51,504 bases of DNA from an uncultured Lachnospiraceae bacterium (GTDB lineage: Bacteria; Bacillota; Clostridia; Lachnospirales; Lachnospiraceae). The notes beneath the pieces were generated by a model. The model did no database searches. It was given only the letters and a program-made list of their open reading frames with translations, and was not told where the DNA came from. The DNA lies in assembly GCA_947245585.1 (NCBI GenBank), contig CAMXPV010000027.1, forward strand, positions 1 through 51,504. Direction: 5' to 3'. Of this stretch, positions 1-8,961 are shown piece by piece. Within the stretch, counting starts at the first letter, position 1. Each line of letters opens with the position of its first letter. The translations under genes and the position numbers were made by a program.

Positions 1-62
1 TTAAGACCGCCGAAAAAAATCAAATTAATTTACACACTTTACTTGACAAACCCCCCAACATC

Positions 63-1289
63 CTACAGCTCTATCCCATTCTCCTTACAAAGTTCCCTCG
101 CACTCTCCACCGAATCAATCCCTGTCTTATTCTTGATGGGCGCAAATTCCTTATTTCTGACCACCTCATAGGGCAGGCAGGAATCCAACTCATGAATCAT
201 ATCGAGCACCAACTGCTCAAACTTATAACCGTTGGGCTCTTCCGGCTTCACAAGTTCTCCCTTTTCGTCAAGGCAGGGGATTTTCTTCTCCACAATATGA
301 AGGGGCAGTTTTCTGGCAACAATCTCCTCCAGATCCTTCACCCGGAACAGATAATTTAAGATCACGCCAAAATGGTAAGCCGGCTTTCCGTCCTTTGTCT
401 TTGCCTCCATCAACTCCGGCGTCATGTCATAATATTCCACGATGGAAGGTCTTCCATCCTCCAGACACATCGCGCCCACCTTCTCGTCCGGCGCATTTTT
501 TGCCACAACTTTAGCCCCGACCGAACTGTTTGTCGCAATCGTCGCGCCCACAAAACAGGGATCAGCAATGCGCTGCAGCACATTGTCCACCGCAAACACA
601 TTCAACCACTCAACGCCGTCTTTCCTGATCTGATCGGTCACGCCCCACTTTTTCATGGACAGAAACCAACCGCCGTTGCCATTGGGGGATGTGGACATTT
701 TATGCTTTGCCTCAAGATATACCTTTCCCTCATAATCGCAGGCCGGAGCCATGTCCTGCATAAAAAATGTCACATAGTCCGCATTGTAACCGAAATACTT
801 CTTTTCCTTAAAAAAACTGACAGTAGCGTCATGATTCTTGTCACTGGTCATCACATAGAGAGGAATCCACGCATCGGCCTGTTTTACCACGTCCATCAGG
901 TTTTCAATCAGCCGTTGGAAGATAAAGACATCCTTTGTCAACCCGATGTTATACACGCCCTTGGGCGCATCCGAGCCGAGTCTCGTCCCCATACCGCCCG
1001 CCAATAGCACGGCTCCCACCTTGCCGGCCCTGATCGCCTCTAGACCGATCCTGATATACTCGCCGCATTTTTCCTCGATCTGCGCAAGCTCCATCACCTC
1101 AATCGGCGTAATCTCTCCTCTGGGATTTAAAGTCTCCTTCTTTTTGCAGAGCGACAGCACCTCAAAATCCGTCTGCGCAATCTGGGCAAGCAGCTCCTCC
1201 TTCTGTGTCTCGTCCAATTCCTCGTAATATTGCAACACATGGGTCTGTCCGTATTGTTCGAGCTTTTCGTATGCCTCCTGATAATTCAT
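63..1289 (-). CDS. UDPGP-family UDP-sugar pyrophosphorylase
   Basis: This 408-residue protein belongs to the eukaryote-type UDPGP family (UAP1/UGP-like), which makes UDP-sugars such as UDP-GlcNAc or UDP-glucose from UTP and a sugar 1-phosphate in the cytoplasm. The nucleotide-binding signature VLLAGGMGTRLG lies near residues 94-105 and is followed by the SDAPKG segment. The central sugar-binding part includes NGNGGWF and VDNVL. The length fits small bacterial members. The start has a GGGAGG site five bases upstream. It is transcribed leftwards toward the window edge and is divergent from the next gene. UDP-GlcNAc versus UDP-glucose specificity cannot be read from sequence alone. Confidence 0.88.
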   Translation of the reverse strand: MNYQEAYEKLEQYGQTHVLQYYEELDETQKEELLAQIAQTDFEVLSLCKKKETLNPRGEITPIEVMELAQIEEKCGEYIRIGLEAIRAGKVGAVLLAGGMGTRLGSDAPKGVYNIGLTKDVFIFQRLIENLMDVVKQADAWIPLYVMTSDKNHDATVSFFKEKKYFGYNADYVTFFMQDMAPACDYEGKVYLEAKHKMSTSPNGNGGWFLSMKKWGVTDQIRKDGVEWLNVFAVDNVLQRIADPCFVGATIATNSSVGAKVVAKNAPDEKVGAMCLEDGRPSIVEYYDMTPELMEAKTKDGKPAYHFGVILNYLFRVKDLEEIVARKLPLHIVEKKIPCLDEKGELVKPEEPNGYKFEQLVLDMIHELDSCLPYEVVRNKEFAPIKNKTGIDSVESARELCKENGIEL

Positions 1290-1458
1290 AGTACCCTCCC
1301 TTTTCCGATCCGTTATCGATATGCCATTTTACAACTTTCCTCTATCTTAACACGAGGCCGTGTCCTTCTCAACAGGGAAATAAGCATTTATATTCTGTTC
1401 CTGAAATGGTAAAAATATGATAAGATAAACTGAAATACTAAAATGAGGAGAAACCATT

Positions 1459-2847
1459 ATGAAAAGGAAACATTTGTCTATTTTACTAACTGCATCCCTG
1501 CTTGCCCTCTCGGCGGCCGCCTGCGGCAAAGACAGCGAATCGCCCTCCACGCAGGGAGGTCTGGAAATAACCCCGATTGATGAGGGAGACGACACCGGGG
1601 AAACGGATTTAAACGAGACAGACACGAACAGCCCTGAAAACGAGGGAACTTCCGAAAGTTCTGACACAGCTGTCACAAACAGCAATGCGCCGGTCAGCGA
1701 ATCCGCCCCCTCCCCCGCCTCCGTCACCGCGAGCGAAAGCCATGACGAATACAAGGCCGACGACGGCACGGTGCTTCTCACCAACGATGTCAGTATGCCC
1801 GTCGTATCCATAGAAGGCGCAGAGGACATTGCGGCAAAAATCAACGCTAATATCGAGGAGTATTATACGATTTTCTATTCCGGCGACGAAGAAACCCTCG
1901 CGATGGCCAAATCAGACTATGAATCCAGACAGGGGGATGCCGATTTCGGAACATTTTACGGCTATACCAATTCGACATCCTTCCGTATAACCCGCATGGA
2001 CGATAAAGCGCTCTCTCTGGAAATTACCGCCTACAGCGACACCGGCGGCGCGCACGGCAATTACGGCTGCGTAGGAAAAAACTATGACTTAAAAACAGGG
2101 GAGCTGATCGGTTTTGACGACCTATCGGAAGACTCCGCCGCATTCCACGCCACCGTCCTTGACTATATGGTGAATCTGGCCCAAACGCCCTCTTATAAGG
2201 AGCGCCTGTTTGAGCCCTCCAAAAATGATCTGGACAGTGCGCTCTTTGACAGGGAAAAGTGGATCTTCACCCAGAGCGGCATCAGCCTTTTTGCCGATCC
2301 CTATGCACTCGGCCCCTACGCCGCCGGAGAAATCTATTTCAGACTGCCCTATGAGAAGGCATACGAATTGGGATTAAAAGAAAACTATCATTACAGTGGA
2401 AATTTCACGGAGGAACGCTACGATACCTCCCAATATGATCCGAATACCATGGAAATGAAAATCGACGGCACGCCGGAATACAGCTTCGATCTGAACGGGG
2501 ACGGCACGCCGGAGGGCATCGCCTTTTATGGCCTTGCCGTCAATCCGGAAGACGGCTCCCAGACATTTGCCTGCTATATCGACGGAACGGATTGGAGTAC
2601 GGTACTGGAAGAACAGCTCGGGGAACGGTCAAAACATGGCTATGTGGACAGCACATATGCCCTCTACGACATGGATTCCGCAGACGGCCTGACGGAAATC
2701 GCCGTCCTGTTTACGGAATTTTCCGAGAACCCGGATGCCGATTCCGAAAGCCGGGAATATACCCTGCTTTTCCGCTACACAAAAGACAAGGAACTGCAGT
2801 TTCTGGAACAGCGGGACGGCTTTGTCACAGAACCGCCTCAACCATAG
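1459..2847 (+). CDS. DUF3298 (RsiV-like) lipoprotein with a DxNxDG motif
   Basis: This is a predicted lipoprotein of 462 residues: basic start, hydrophobic core, and a lipobox ending at Cys22. Residues 25-95 are a low-complexity Ser/Thr/Glu/Asp-rich tether. Residues about 105-310 resemble the DUF4163/DUF3298 pair found in RsiV and PdaC, including the segment TGGAHGNYG typical of DUF3298. The C-terminal third carries DLNGDGTPEG, a calcium-loop-like motif of integrin/VCBS-type repeats, and a shorter acidic echo. GAGGAG lies eight bases before the ATG. The partner is unknown; lysozyme or peptidoglycan binding is suggested by RsiV but not shown. It converges on the next gene with 25 bp between stops. 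Confidence 0.8.
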   Translation: MKRKHLSILLTASLLALSAAACGKDSESPSTQGGLEITPIDEGDDTGETDLNETDTNSPENEGTSESSDTAVTNSNAPVSESAPSPASVTASESHDEYKADDGTVLLTNDVSMPVVSIEGAEDIAAKINANIEEYYTIFYSGDEETLAMAKSDYESRQGDADFGTFYGYTNSTSFRITRMDDKALSLEITAYSDTGGAHGNYGCVGKNYDLKTGELIGFDDLSEDSAAFHATVLDYMVNLAQTPSYKERLFEPSKNDLDSALFDREKWIFTQSGISLFADPYALGPYAAGEIYFRLPYEKAYELGLKENYHYSGNFTEERYDTSQYDPNTMEMKIDGTPEYSFDLNGDGTPEGIAFYGLAVNPEDGSQTFACYIDGTDWSTVLEEQLGERSKHGYVDSTYALYDMDSADGLTEIAVLFTEFSENPDADSESREYTLLFRYTKDKELQFLEQRDGFVTEPPQP

Positions 2848-2872
2848 ACCGCGCCTGTGCCATTTCCAACCG

Positions 2873-3988
2873 TCAACCTGTGTTGGCTCTCACAGCAGCT
2901 GCAATCTCGCCAGCCTCCTCAGGGGTACAGAACAGCCGCGCGGAAGCCTCTATGGCGATATCGGTGATATGCTCTTTTTTTAAATAGAACTCTACTTCAG
3001 GGGGAGACATTTCCGTCTCCCCCTCTTTCCATGCCAAAATCAACTCATTGAGCTTTTGAAAATGGGCCATTAAAGCCCCGAATTCCTGAATCCGGTCGAT
3101 GGTGCTGCTGCCATAGGCCTGCTGTTCCAATTCGCATACCGCAATTACCTGCATGGACAACTTCAACTCTCCCGTAATGTCAGAGGCTTCCATCAGCACG
3201 TCAGGCCTCTTTTCCAGACAGGCCAGTATGTATGCCTTCGCCCCGGCAATATCCTTCTTCGCAAAGTATGCCGACAGCCGCTCCTTGATCTCCGCCGTCT
3301 CCCGCTTCTCATCGGTCATGCCCACTTTGCACTCATACACCTTAAGGCCCTGCACCTGCGTCCAAACATATAGAAGAAACTCGGAGATAAACCCGTAAAC
3401 CCGCTTGTGGTAATCATCGTAGCCGGAAGCGTCGATCTTCCCTTCCGCCTTCTCAAAAATATCGAAAAGCCATTGGCAATAGGCATCGTAAATTTCCTTT
3501 TTGCAGACCATCATATTGCCAAAGTAAGTGCCCTTGCCATGCACCAACCGCTCAAAGGTTTCCCCATATTCCGGGTAATACTGCCCGATCACTTCCCCCA
3601 CCGCATCCAGATCGTGGATGTTGTAATCACTGGCATACCCGTCATAATAAGTATAGTTCAGCTTCAGCTTTTTGGACGCAATCATATCGTATTCGGAGAG
3701 AATCTGCTCATACTCTCTCTCCGTCAGGATTCTCCCCTCCTCCGTGCAAAAATACCTGCGGTAATGGCAGATACCTACATAATCGGAGGTTTTAAAATTT
3801 TTCCAAACCCAGTAAACGCCTGTCAGTTCCCCGTAGTAGCAGTTCTTTTCCGAAATACTGACACCCGTGTCATCTCCTATGTAGCCCAAATCCGCCGTCT
3901 TGGCGCGCCCCACCTGTAAAGGCACATAGACCGGATCACCGGGCGTAGGAAATTTTTTGTGGGTCATGGTAAAAATGGTTACACTCAT
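2873..3988 (-). CDS. DUF4422 family protein, probable glycosyltransferase
   Basis: The 371-residue product begins with a DUF4422-like domain (about residues 1-245): an N-terminal VTIFTMTHKK strand, the YYGELTGVYWVWKN segment and the hallmark GICHYRRYF. Such domains occur in capsule and exopolysaccharide loci and are thought to be glycosyltransferases, though the chemistry is inferred. The C-terminal 120 residues are helical and unrecognised. The start has AGAGGAG seven bases upstream. It lies 48 bp downstream of a MATE gene on the same strand and may be cotranscribed with it. A perfect 9-bp hairpin (3000-3023) lies in the 3' part of the reading frame. Confidence 0.75.
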   Translation of the reverse strand: MSVTIFTMTHKKFPTPGDPVYVPLQVGRAKTADLGYIGDDTGVSISEKNCYYGELTGVYWVWKNFKTSDYVGICHYRRYFCTEEGRILTEREYEQILSEYDMIASKKLKLNYTYYDGYASDYNIHDLDAVGEVIGQYYPEYGETFERLVHGKGTYFGNMMVCKKEIYDAYCQWLFDIFEKAEGKIDASGYDDYHKRVYGFISEFLLYVWTQVQGLKVYECKVGMTDEKRETAEIKERLSAYFAKKDIAGAKAYILACLEKRPDVLMEASDITGELKLSMQVIAVCELEQQAYGSSTIDRIQEFGALMAHFQKLNELILAWKEGETEMSPPEVEFYLKKEHITDIAIEASARLFCTPEEAGEIAAAVRANTG

Positions 3989-4036
3989 ACCCTGTCTCCT
4001 CTGTCAAGACTGCCTGAAAAGGCCGCCGGACTTTGT

Positions 4037-5392
4037 CTATGCAATGGATTTTTGACCGTCCAATATATGTGCCATCTTCTTTCTCACATGGAAAAAGGCA
4101 GGAATCAAAAAGGCATCCGCAAAAATCCAAGCCAACGGGCTTGCCAGACACACCGCCACAAACCCAAACAAAGGCACTAGCAGAAAGCCCGCAAGCGCTC
4201 TTGCAATCATCTCAAAAGCTCCCGCAAAAACCGCCAACTTGCTAAATCCCATACCCTGAATCAGGAAACGGACGATGTTCACAAGGGCCAGCGGGAAATA
4301 AAACACCGCGTTGATCCGCAGGAAATAGTAAGCGTTCGCGATAATCTGCGCTTCTTTCGCATCAAGGAAGAGCAACAAAAGCTGTCTGCCAAATAAAAAC
4401 ACTGCTGCCATAGCAATCAGGGAATAGATCAGTCCCAACAGGCTGCAAGCCTTCAACCCTCTATCCACGCGATCCAGATCCCCCGCGCCCACATTCTGGC
4501 CGCCATAAGTCGCCATGGTGGAGCCCATCGCGTCGAAGGGACACACGAGCAGCATACTCACCTTACCGCCCGCAGTGACTGCCGCTACCGCATTGGAGTC
4601 AATACCGTTCACCGCGCTCTGCAAAATCACGCTGCCAATGGCTGTGATTGAATATTGCAGTCCCATGGGAATGCCCATATTACAGAGCTTCCCCACATGG
4701 TCCCTGCTCCATCTGCTCTCCTCTTTTGATATCTTTAAGATCGTAAATTTTTTCCGCATGTAGATCAGGCAGGCAAGTCCTGCAACCGCCTGGGAAAGGA
4801 CAGTGGCTACCGCCGCGCCCGCCACCCCCATGGGAAGCACCACAATACAGAAAACGTCGAGAAAAATATTCAGTACCGCCGCTGTCACCAAAAACACCAC
4901 CGGCGTTTTGCTGTCGCCGAGAGAACGCAGGATAGCCGCCGTCATATTGTAGAGAAACACCACGGGGATTCCTAAAAAGATAATAATGATGTAGTTGTAG
5001 GACCCATCGATGATATTCGCCGGTGTCCGCATGAGCTGTAAAATCGGGCGGCACAAAAGAGAGACCATAATCGTGATAACCACAGCAAAAATCACGGACA
5101 GCCACACGCTGTTAGCCACAAATTTTTTTAACTCTCCTTCATGTTTCGCGCCAAACTCCTGCGCGATCGGAATCGCAAAGCCATTACAAATTCCCATACA
5201 AAAGCCGATAATCAGAAAGTTGACGGAACCGGTGGCTCCCACTGCCGCCAACGAGTCCACGCCCAGATAATGTCCCACAATGACCGCGTCCACCATGCTG
5301 TAAAACTGCTGAAAGACAAGGCCGAACAAAAGCGGCACAGCAAATCCCAAAATCAGGCGCATCGGATTTCCCTTCGTCATATCTTTTTCCAT
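4037..5392 (-). CDS. MATE family efflux transporter (first copy)
   Basis: This 451-residue polytopic protein has the two-fold MATE architecture, with about 12 hydrophobic segments in two homologous halves. The opening segment with FQQFYSMVDAVIVGHYLG is characteristic of the DinF/NorM-like branch. Members export cationic drugs or metabolites in exchange for Na+ or H+. The start codon follows GGGAGGA and an extended -10 promoter at 5435-5440. It is divergent from a second MATE gene that differs strongly in sequence, so the pair is not a recent duplication. Substrate unknown. Confidence 0.92.
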   Translation of the reverse strand: MEKDMTKGNPMRLILGFAVPLLFGLVFQQFYSMVDAVIVGHYLGVDSLAAVGATGSVNFLIIGFCMGICNGFAIPIAQEFGAKHEGELKKFVANSVWLSVIFAVVITIMVSLLCRPILQLMRTPANIIDGSYNYIIIIFLGIPVVFLYNMTAAILRSLGDSKTPVVFLVTAAVLNIFLDVFCIVVLPMGVAGAAVATVLSQAVAGLACLIYMRKKFTILKISKEESRWSRDHVGKLCNMGIPMGLQYSITAIGSVILQSAVNGIDSNAVAAVTAGGKVSMLLVCPFDAMGSTMATYGGQNVGAGDLDRVDRGLKACSLLGLIYSLIAMAAVFLFGRQLLLLFLDAKEAQIIANAYYFLRINAVFYFPLALVNIVRFLIQGMGFSKLAVFAGAFEMIARALAGFLLVPLFGFVAVCLASPLAWIFADAFLIPAFFHVRKKMAHILDGQKSIA

Positions 5393-5434
5393 AGTAAAAT
5401 TCCTCCCGCAAAATCATCAGAATCATTGGAGACG

Positions 5435-5462
5435 ATTGTATCACACCGGGGCAAAAACACAA
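5435..5462 (-). promoter_or_regulatory. Putative sigma-A promoter of the leftward MATE gene
   Basis: On the minus strand an extended -10 element (TGATACAAT, core at 5435-5440) lies 16 bases from a weak -35 TTGTGT at 5457-5462. It is 43 bases from the MATE start at 5392. Confidence 0.5.
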
Positions 5463-5520
5463 GTACCTTTTGCAAACATTTTAAAATATTTTAAAAAAAT
5501 TTTAATATTGAGAAAACCGA

Positions 5521-5549
5521 TTGACAGTGAAAAAAGAATGTATTAAGAT
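5521..5549 (+). promoter_or_regulatory. Putative sigma-A promoter of the rightward MATE gene
   Basis: TTGACA (5521-5526), a 17-base spacer and TAAGAT (5544-5549) stand 34 bases before the ATG at 5584. The consensus -35 argues that a possible upstream TTG start at 5521 is promoter sequence and not coding. Confidence 0.65.
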
Positions 5550-5583
5550 GTTATCACTTTACGCAAAAAACGGAGGGGTTTTC

Positions 5584-6969
5584 ATGAGCGCAGGACTTAC
5601 CAAAGACAGATTTTATTCTCAGATTGTAAAACTGGTCATTCCCATTGTCATTCAAAATCTCCTGAGCGCGGCTGTGAGTTCCGCGGACGTTGTCATGTTA
5701 AATTATGTGGGGCAGTCTTCCATCTCCGCCGTATCTCTGGCAGCCAACTACGCCAACGTTCTCTTTATGATTTACTACGGGTTAGGAACCGGAGCTTCCA
5801 TGTTGAGCGCACAATATTGGGGAAAAGGAGATATTCAGCCGATCCGCGTGATCCAGGGCATCGCTCTTCGCTTTTCCCTGCTGATTACCCTGTGCTTTTC
5901 CGCGTTCGCCCTCTTTGCGCCGGAACTGATGATGAAACTTTTCACCAGTGACGCCGAACTGATCGTCATCGGTGCAGGATATCTTCGCGTCATGTCCGTC
6001 ACCTATCTTTGTTGGAGCATTATCGAGATCTATCTGGCCATCCTGCGAAGCATCGGCCGTGTCACTGTGTCCATGGTGTTAAATGTAATGGCGTTCTCCC
6101 TGAACATCCTTTTAAACGCCGTGTTTATCTTCGGTCTCTTCGGTGCGCCGAAATTGGGGGCTGTCGGTGTAGCCATCGCCACCATGCTCTCCCGCATTAT
6201 CGAACTTGCCGGCTGTATCGTTGTGTCCCTGTTTAGTCAGGATATCAAACTCAAACCGAGCTATATGTTCCTGCGAAACCGTCTGCTGTTTCAGGATTTC
6301 TTCAGGCTCTCCCTGCCCGCCCTTTTCAACGATGTGGCATGGAGCGTGGCTTTCTCCATGTACTCTGTCATCCTGGGACACATGGGCTCCGATGCCGTGG
6401 CCGCCAACTCCCTCGTTGTGGTGGTCAGAAACTTCGGCACCGTGCTCTGTTTCGGCACGGCAAGCGCCGGCGGCATTCTGCTTGGCAACGTGATGGGCGA
6501 AAACGACATGGAGCGCGCCAAGGAATACGCCTCCAAACTGATGAAGCTCACCGTAATTACAGGCGCAATCGGCGGCGTACTGGTACTGGCCGCCACCCCT
6601 TTCGTACTGCACTTTGCAAAGCTGTCCGAAACCGCCATGCACTATTTGAAATATATGCTGCTCATCAATACCTACTATATTATGGGAGCCGCCGTCAATA
6701 CAACTTTGATTGCGGGCGTGTTCCGGGCCGGCGGCGACAGCCGTTTCGGACTGATCTGCGATACCATAGACATGTGGGGCTACGCGGTGCCTCTGGGTTT
6801 CTTTGCGGCTTTTGTATTGAAGCTGCCCGTGCTCTGGGTATATTTCCTCCTCTGCACCGACGAGTTTGTGAAATGGCCCTGGGTCATCAAACATTACAGA
6901 AGCGGAAAGTGGCTGAAAAACATCACAAGGGACGATCTGTTTGAGAAGAAGGAGGAGCCGCAGATGTAG
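5584..6969 (+). CDS. MATE family efflux transporter (second copy)
   Basis: This is a 461-residue membrane transporter of the MATE family, with about 12 hydrophobic spans and the MATE-like opening QIVKLVIPIVIQNLLSAA. I place the start at the ATG at 5584 because GGAGGGG lies five bases before it; the frame stays open upstream to 5521, but that overlaps the -35 box. Function is probably Na+- or H+-coupled export of small molecules; the substrate is unknown. Its last 47 bases overlap the 3' end of the convergent LuxR-type gene, so no terminator fits between the two stops. Confidence 0.92.
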   Translation: MSAGLTKDRFYSQIVKLVIPIVIQNLLSAAVSSADVVMLNYVGQSSISAVSLAANYANVLFMIYYGLGTGASMLSAQYWGKGDIQPIRVIQGIALRFSLLITLCFSAFALFAPELMMKLFTSDAELIVIGAGYLRVMSVTYLCWSIIEIYLAILRSIGRVTVSMVLNVMAFSLNILLNAVFIFGLFGAPKLGAVGVAIATMLSRIIELAGCIVVSLFSQDIKLKPSYMFLRNRLLFQDFFRLSLPALFNDVAWSVAFSMYSVILGHMGSDAVAANSLVVVVRNFGTVLCFGTASAGGILLGNVMGENDMERAKEYASKLMKLTVITGAIGGVLVLAATPFVLHFAKLSETAMHYLKYMLLINTYYIMGAAVNTTLIAGVFRAGGDSRFGLICDTIDMWGYAVPLGFFAAFVLKLPVLWVYFLLCTDEFVKWPWVIKHYRSGKWLKNITRDDLFEKKEEPQM

Positions 6970-7531
6970 ATGTCTGCGCTGATGTCCGGGCAAGCGCCTG
7001 CTGTACATAGGCGCGGAATTCTTTCCGGCTGTACACGTCAAGTTTCTGGTAAATATGTGACACATGCTTTTTCACCGTAGTTTCCGCGATGTAAAGTTCC
7101 TCCCCAATCTGCCTGTTGGTGTAGCCTCTGTAGAGAAGCCATGCCACCTCCAGTTCCCGTTCGGAAATATCGTGTCCGTCCATGGCTCCTAAAAATGCTG
7201 CGAAGATTTCTTCGTAGCTTCGGTTTTCAAGGGAAACCGTTTCGTCAGCAGACCGGAGCCTTCCTCCTGCCGCCTTCCTGCCTTCCGTCCCCGCTTCCTG
7301 CGCTCTCTGTGCCGCCGTGTCCCGGTTCTGCTCCTGCTTTCTGATCTGATCGCTGACCCGAAAATACATGGTCAACACTGCCGCAAGCGCAATGCCCAAA
7401 AACAGGGTGGACAGCGTGGCTATCCCCCACTCCCGCCTTTCGCCGAACACGCCTGCCTGATACAGCAGCAACAGCGTCAAAAGTATGACATAACCGGCTC
7501 CCAAAATCAATCGGAGCGCCCGTTTTTTCAT
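6923..7531 (-). CDS. Membrane-anchored LuxR-type transcriptional regulator
   Basis: The 202-residue product starts with two hydrophobic segments (about residues 8-27 and 38-58) separated by a short loop. A charged linker (about 60-115) follows, then a C-terminal LuxR/NarL helix-turn-helix. The HTH is clear from SERELEVAWLLYRGYTNRQI and ETTVKKHVSHIYQKL. There is no receiver or ligand domain, so this is a membrane-tethered DNA-binding protein. Its ATG overlaps the stop of the MotA-like gene by four bases (ATGA), implying translational coupling. The 3' end overlaps the convergent MATE gene by 47 bp. A signal passed from the MotA-like partner is an inference. Confidence 0.82.
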   Translation of the reverse strand: MKKRALRLILGAGYVILLTLLLLYQAGVFGERREWGIATLSTLFLGIALAAVLTMYFRVSDQIRKQEQNRDTAAQRAQEAGTEGRKAAGGRLRSADETVSLENRSYEEIFAAFLGAMDGHDISERELEVAWLLYRGYTNRQIGEELYIAETTVKKHVSHIYQKLDVYSRKEFRAYVQQALARTSAQTSTSAAPPSSQTDRPL

Positions 7532-8013
7532 GCCTGCTCATCCCCCGTCTCGGTGTCCACATCCATATAGTCGATGATTCTGCGCTTCACTTCCAACTGT
7601 AATGGCAGAAACAGCATTTCAAGAAGCAGCGCATACAGCATGGACAGAATCGCCACCGCCAGATTAGGACCAAGGCTGGCCGGATCAGAGAGATTGGTTA
7701 AAATGGTGATAAACGTCATCAACACACAGACCACCCCCCCATAGAGCACCTGTTTCTGCATCATTTCCACCACATCCAATGTGCGCCGCAGATCACTCAG
7801 ATGACAAGTATACTCCTTTTTCAAAAGCCGCCACGCCCTCACAAAATCCTTCCACACGCCGCCCTTCAACAACACCGGCACCGTAAAAACCAAGATGATG
7901 ACGAGGGACGGAGGGTCCACCAAAAAGACAAGCCGGCCTGGCTCTATCGTTCCATAGTCCCATACTCCCAGCAAAAAGACGCCCAAAACAATGCTTATCA
8001 CTTCCATCAACAT
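7528..8013 (-). CDS. MotA/TolQ/ExbB-like membrane protein
   Basis: The 161-residue membrane protein has four hydrophobic segments arranged as in MotA: a first pair including DPPSLVIILVF, which mirrors the MotA N-terminal IDxPSxLIV region, a short cytoplasmic loop, then a second pair ending in LSMLYALLLEMLFLPLQ, very like the MotA C-terminal TLYGLxxANLxFLP segment followed by basic residues. The loop between the pairs is much shorter than in flagellar MotA and no MotB/OmpA-type partner is adjacent. I place the start at 8013, where AGGGAGGA lies eight bases upstream; the frame stays open to 8055. It is coupled by ATGA to the LuxR-type gene. Ion conduction is unproven. Confidence 0.65.
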   Translation of the reverse strand: MLMEVISIVLGVFLLGVWDYGTIEPGRLVFLVDPPSLVIILVFTVPVLLKGGVWKDFVRAWRLLKKEYTCHLSDLRRTLDVVEMMQKQVLYGGVVCVLMTFITILTNLSDPASLGPNLAVAILSMLYALLLEMLFLPLQLEVKRRIIDYMDVDTETGDEQA

Positions 8014-8109
8014 AATCGCTTTCCTCCCTTTTTCTTTTTTCACTGCCGTCCTCATATTTTTGCAGTCTGTCTACTGAAACCATATCACATGTACCCTGAG
8101 GAAATCTAT

Positions 8110-8133
8110 ACTACTTTCTCATCCAAAAGTAGT
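8110..8133. repeat. Inverted repeat upstream of the MotA-like/LuxR operon
   Basis: ACTACTTT and AAAGTAGT form a perfect 8-bp inverted repeat with an 8-base centre. It lies about 100 bp upstream of the MotA-like start, beside a terminator. It could be an operator for the LuxR-type regulator or an accessory hairpin. Confidence 0.4.
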
Positions 8134-8160
8134 AAAAGAGCCTGCCGTCACGGCAAGCTC
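8131..8160 (-). terminator. Intrinsic terminator of the sstT-ABC operon
   Basis: GAGCTTGCCGT and ACGGCAGGCTC (minus-strand view, one mismatch, single-base loop) are followed by TTTTACTACTTTT. It begins nine bases after the stop codon of the ATP-binding gene. Confidence 0.75.
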
Positions 8161-8169
8161 CCTGTTCTT

Positions 8170-8946
8170 CTAGTATTTTGTCAAAAACTGCTTCGTCCTC
8201 TCCTCCTTCGGATGGTCGATCACCTGTCTGGGATCACCCTGCTCCACGATCACGCCCTCGTCCATGAAGATAATCCGATCCGCCACATCCCTTGCAAAGG
8301 CCATCTCATGGGTCACGATAATCATAGTCGTGCGCTGCTCGGCAAGTCCGCGTATTACCTTAAGCACCTCCCCGGTCAGCTCCGGGTCCAGCGCGGAAGT
8401 GGGCTCATCAAAACACAGAATATCCGGCTGCAGCGCCAACGCTCTGGCAATCGCCACTCTCTGCTGCTGCCCGCCGGAGAGCTGATGCGGATAGTGCTCC
8501 ATGCGCTCCGCCAGACCCATCTGCTCCAAAAGCGCCTTTCCGTGGGCCTCGATCTCCTCAAATATCTGTTTTCTGTTCTGCTTGAAATCCGGCTGTTCCT
8601 TCGCCAGAAGTTTTTCCGCCAACGTCACATTTTCAAGCGCCGTATACTGTGGAAAGAGATGAAAGGCCTGAAACACCATGCCAAAATGCAGCCTCTTGGT
8701 GCGCAAGTCCTTCTCCTGCCCCTTCACCGGGTTATCCGCGTTGAACAAGGTTTCTCCCCGCACCGTGATGGAACCGTGATCCGGCATCTCCAAAAAATTC
8801 AAACAGCGCAGCAGCGTGGTCTTTCCCGAACCGGAAGAACCGATGATCGCCAGCGCATTTCCCTCTTCCAAATCAAAACTCACATCATCGAGCACCTTTG
8901 TAGAGCCGAAATGTTTTCCGATATTCTTTACTTCTAAGACAGCCAT
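8170..8946 (-). CDS. Polar amino-acid ABC transporter ATP-binding protein (GlnQ type)
   Basis: This 258-residue ABC ATPase has Walker [10 protein letters not shown], the Q-loop in [11 protein letters not shown], signature [15 protein letters not shown], Walker [13 protein letters not shown] and the H-loop TH. Phe after the Q-loop and the overall length match GlnQ/HisP subfamilies that energise polar amino-acid uptake. The ATG at 8946 has GGAGGA four bases upstream and is preferred over a slightly longer alternative at 8958. It is the last gene of the sstT/binding protein/permease/ATPase operon, 15 bp after the permease stop, and is followed by a terminator. Confidence 0.93.
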   Translation of the reverse strand: MAVLEVKNIGKHFGSTKVLDDVSFDLEEGNALAIIGSSGSGKTTLLRCLNFLEMPDHGSITVRGETLFNADNPVKGQEKDLRTKRLHFGMVFQAFHLFPQYTALENVTLAEKLLAKEQPDFKQNRKQIFEEIEAHGKALLEQMGLAERMEHYPHQLSGGQQQRVAIARALALQPDILCFDEPTSALDPELTGEVLKVIRGLAEQRTTMIIVTHEMAFARDVADRIIFMDEGVIVEQGDPRQVIDHPKEERTKQFLTKY

Positions 8947-8961
8947 TTGTTCCTCCATCGC

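Noticed and set aside
1..62. Gene at the left edge
   Set aside because: Only 62 AT-rich bases precede the first gene's stop; nothing can be called.
3000..3023. Perfect 9-bp hairpin GGGGGAGAC/GTCTCCCCC
   Set aside because: It lies inside the DUF4422 reading frame with no T-run after it and about 125 bp before the stop; probably incidental to Glu/Pro-rich codons.
7801..8937. 378-codon plus-strand frame across the MotA-like gene, terminator and ABC ATPase
   Set aside because: It runs through two well-supported genes and a terminator on the other strand and is His/Arg/Leu-rich; a shadow.
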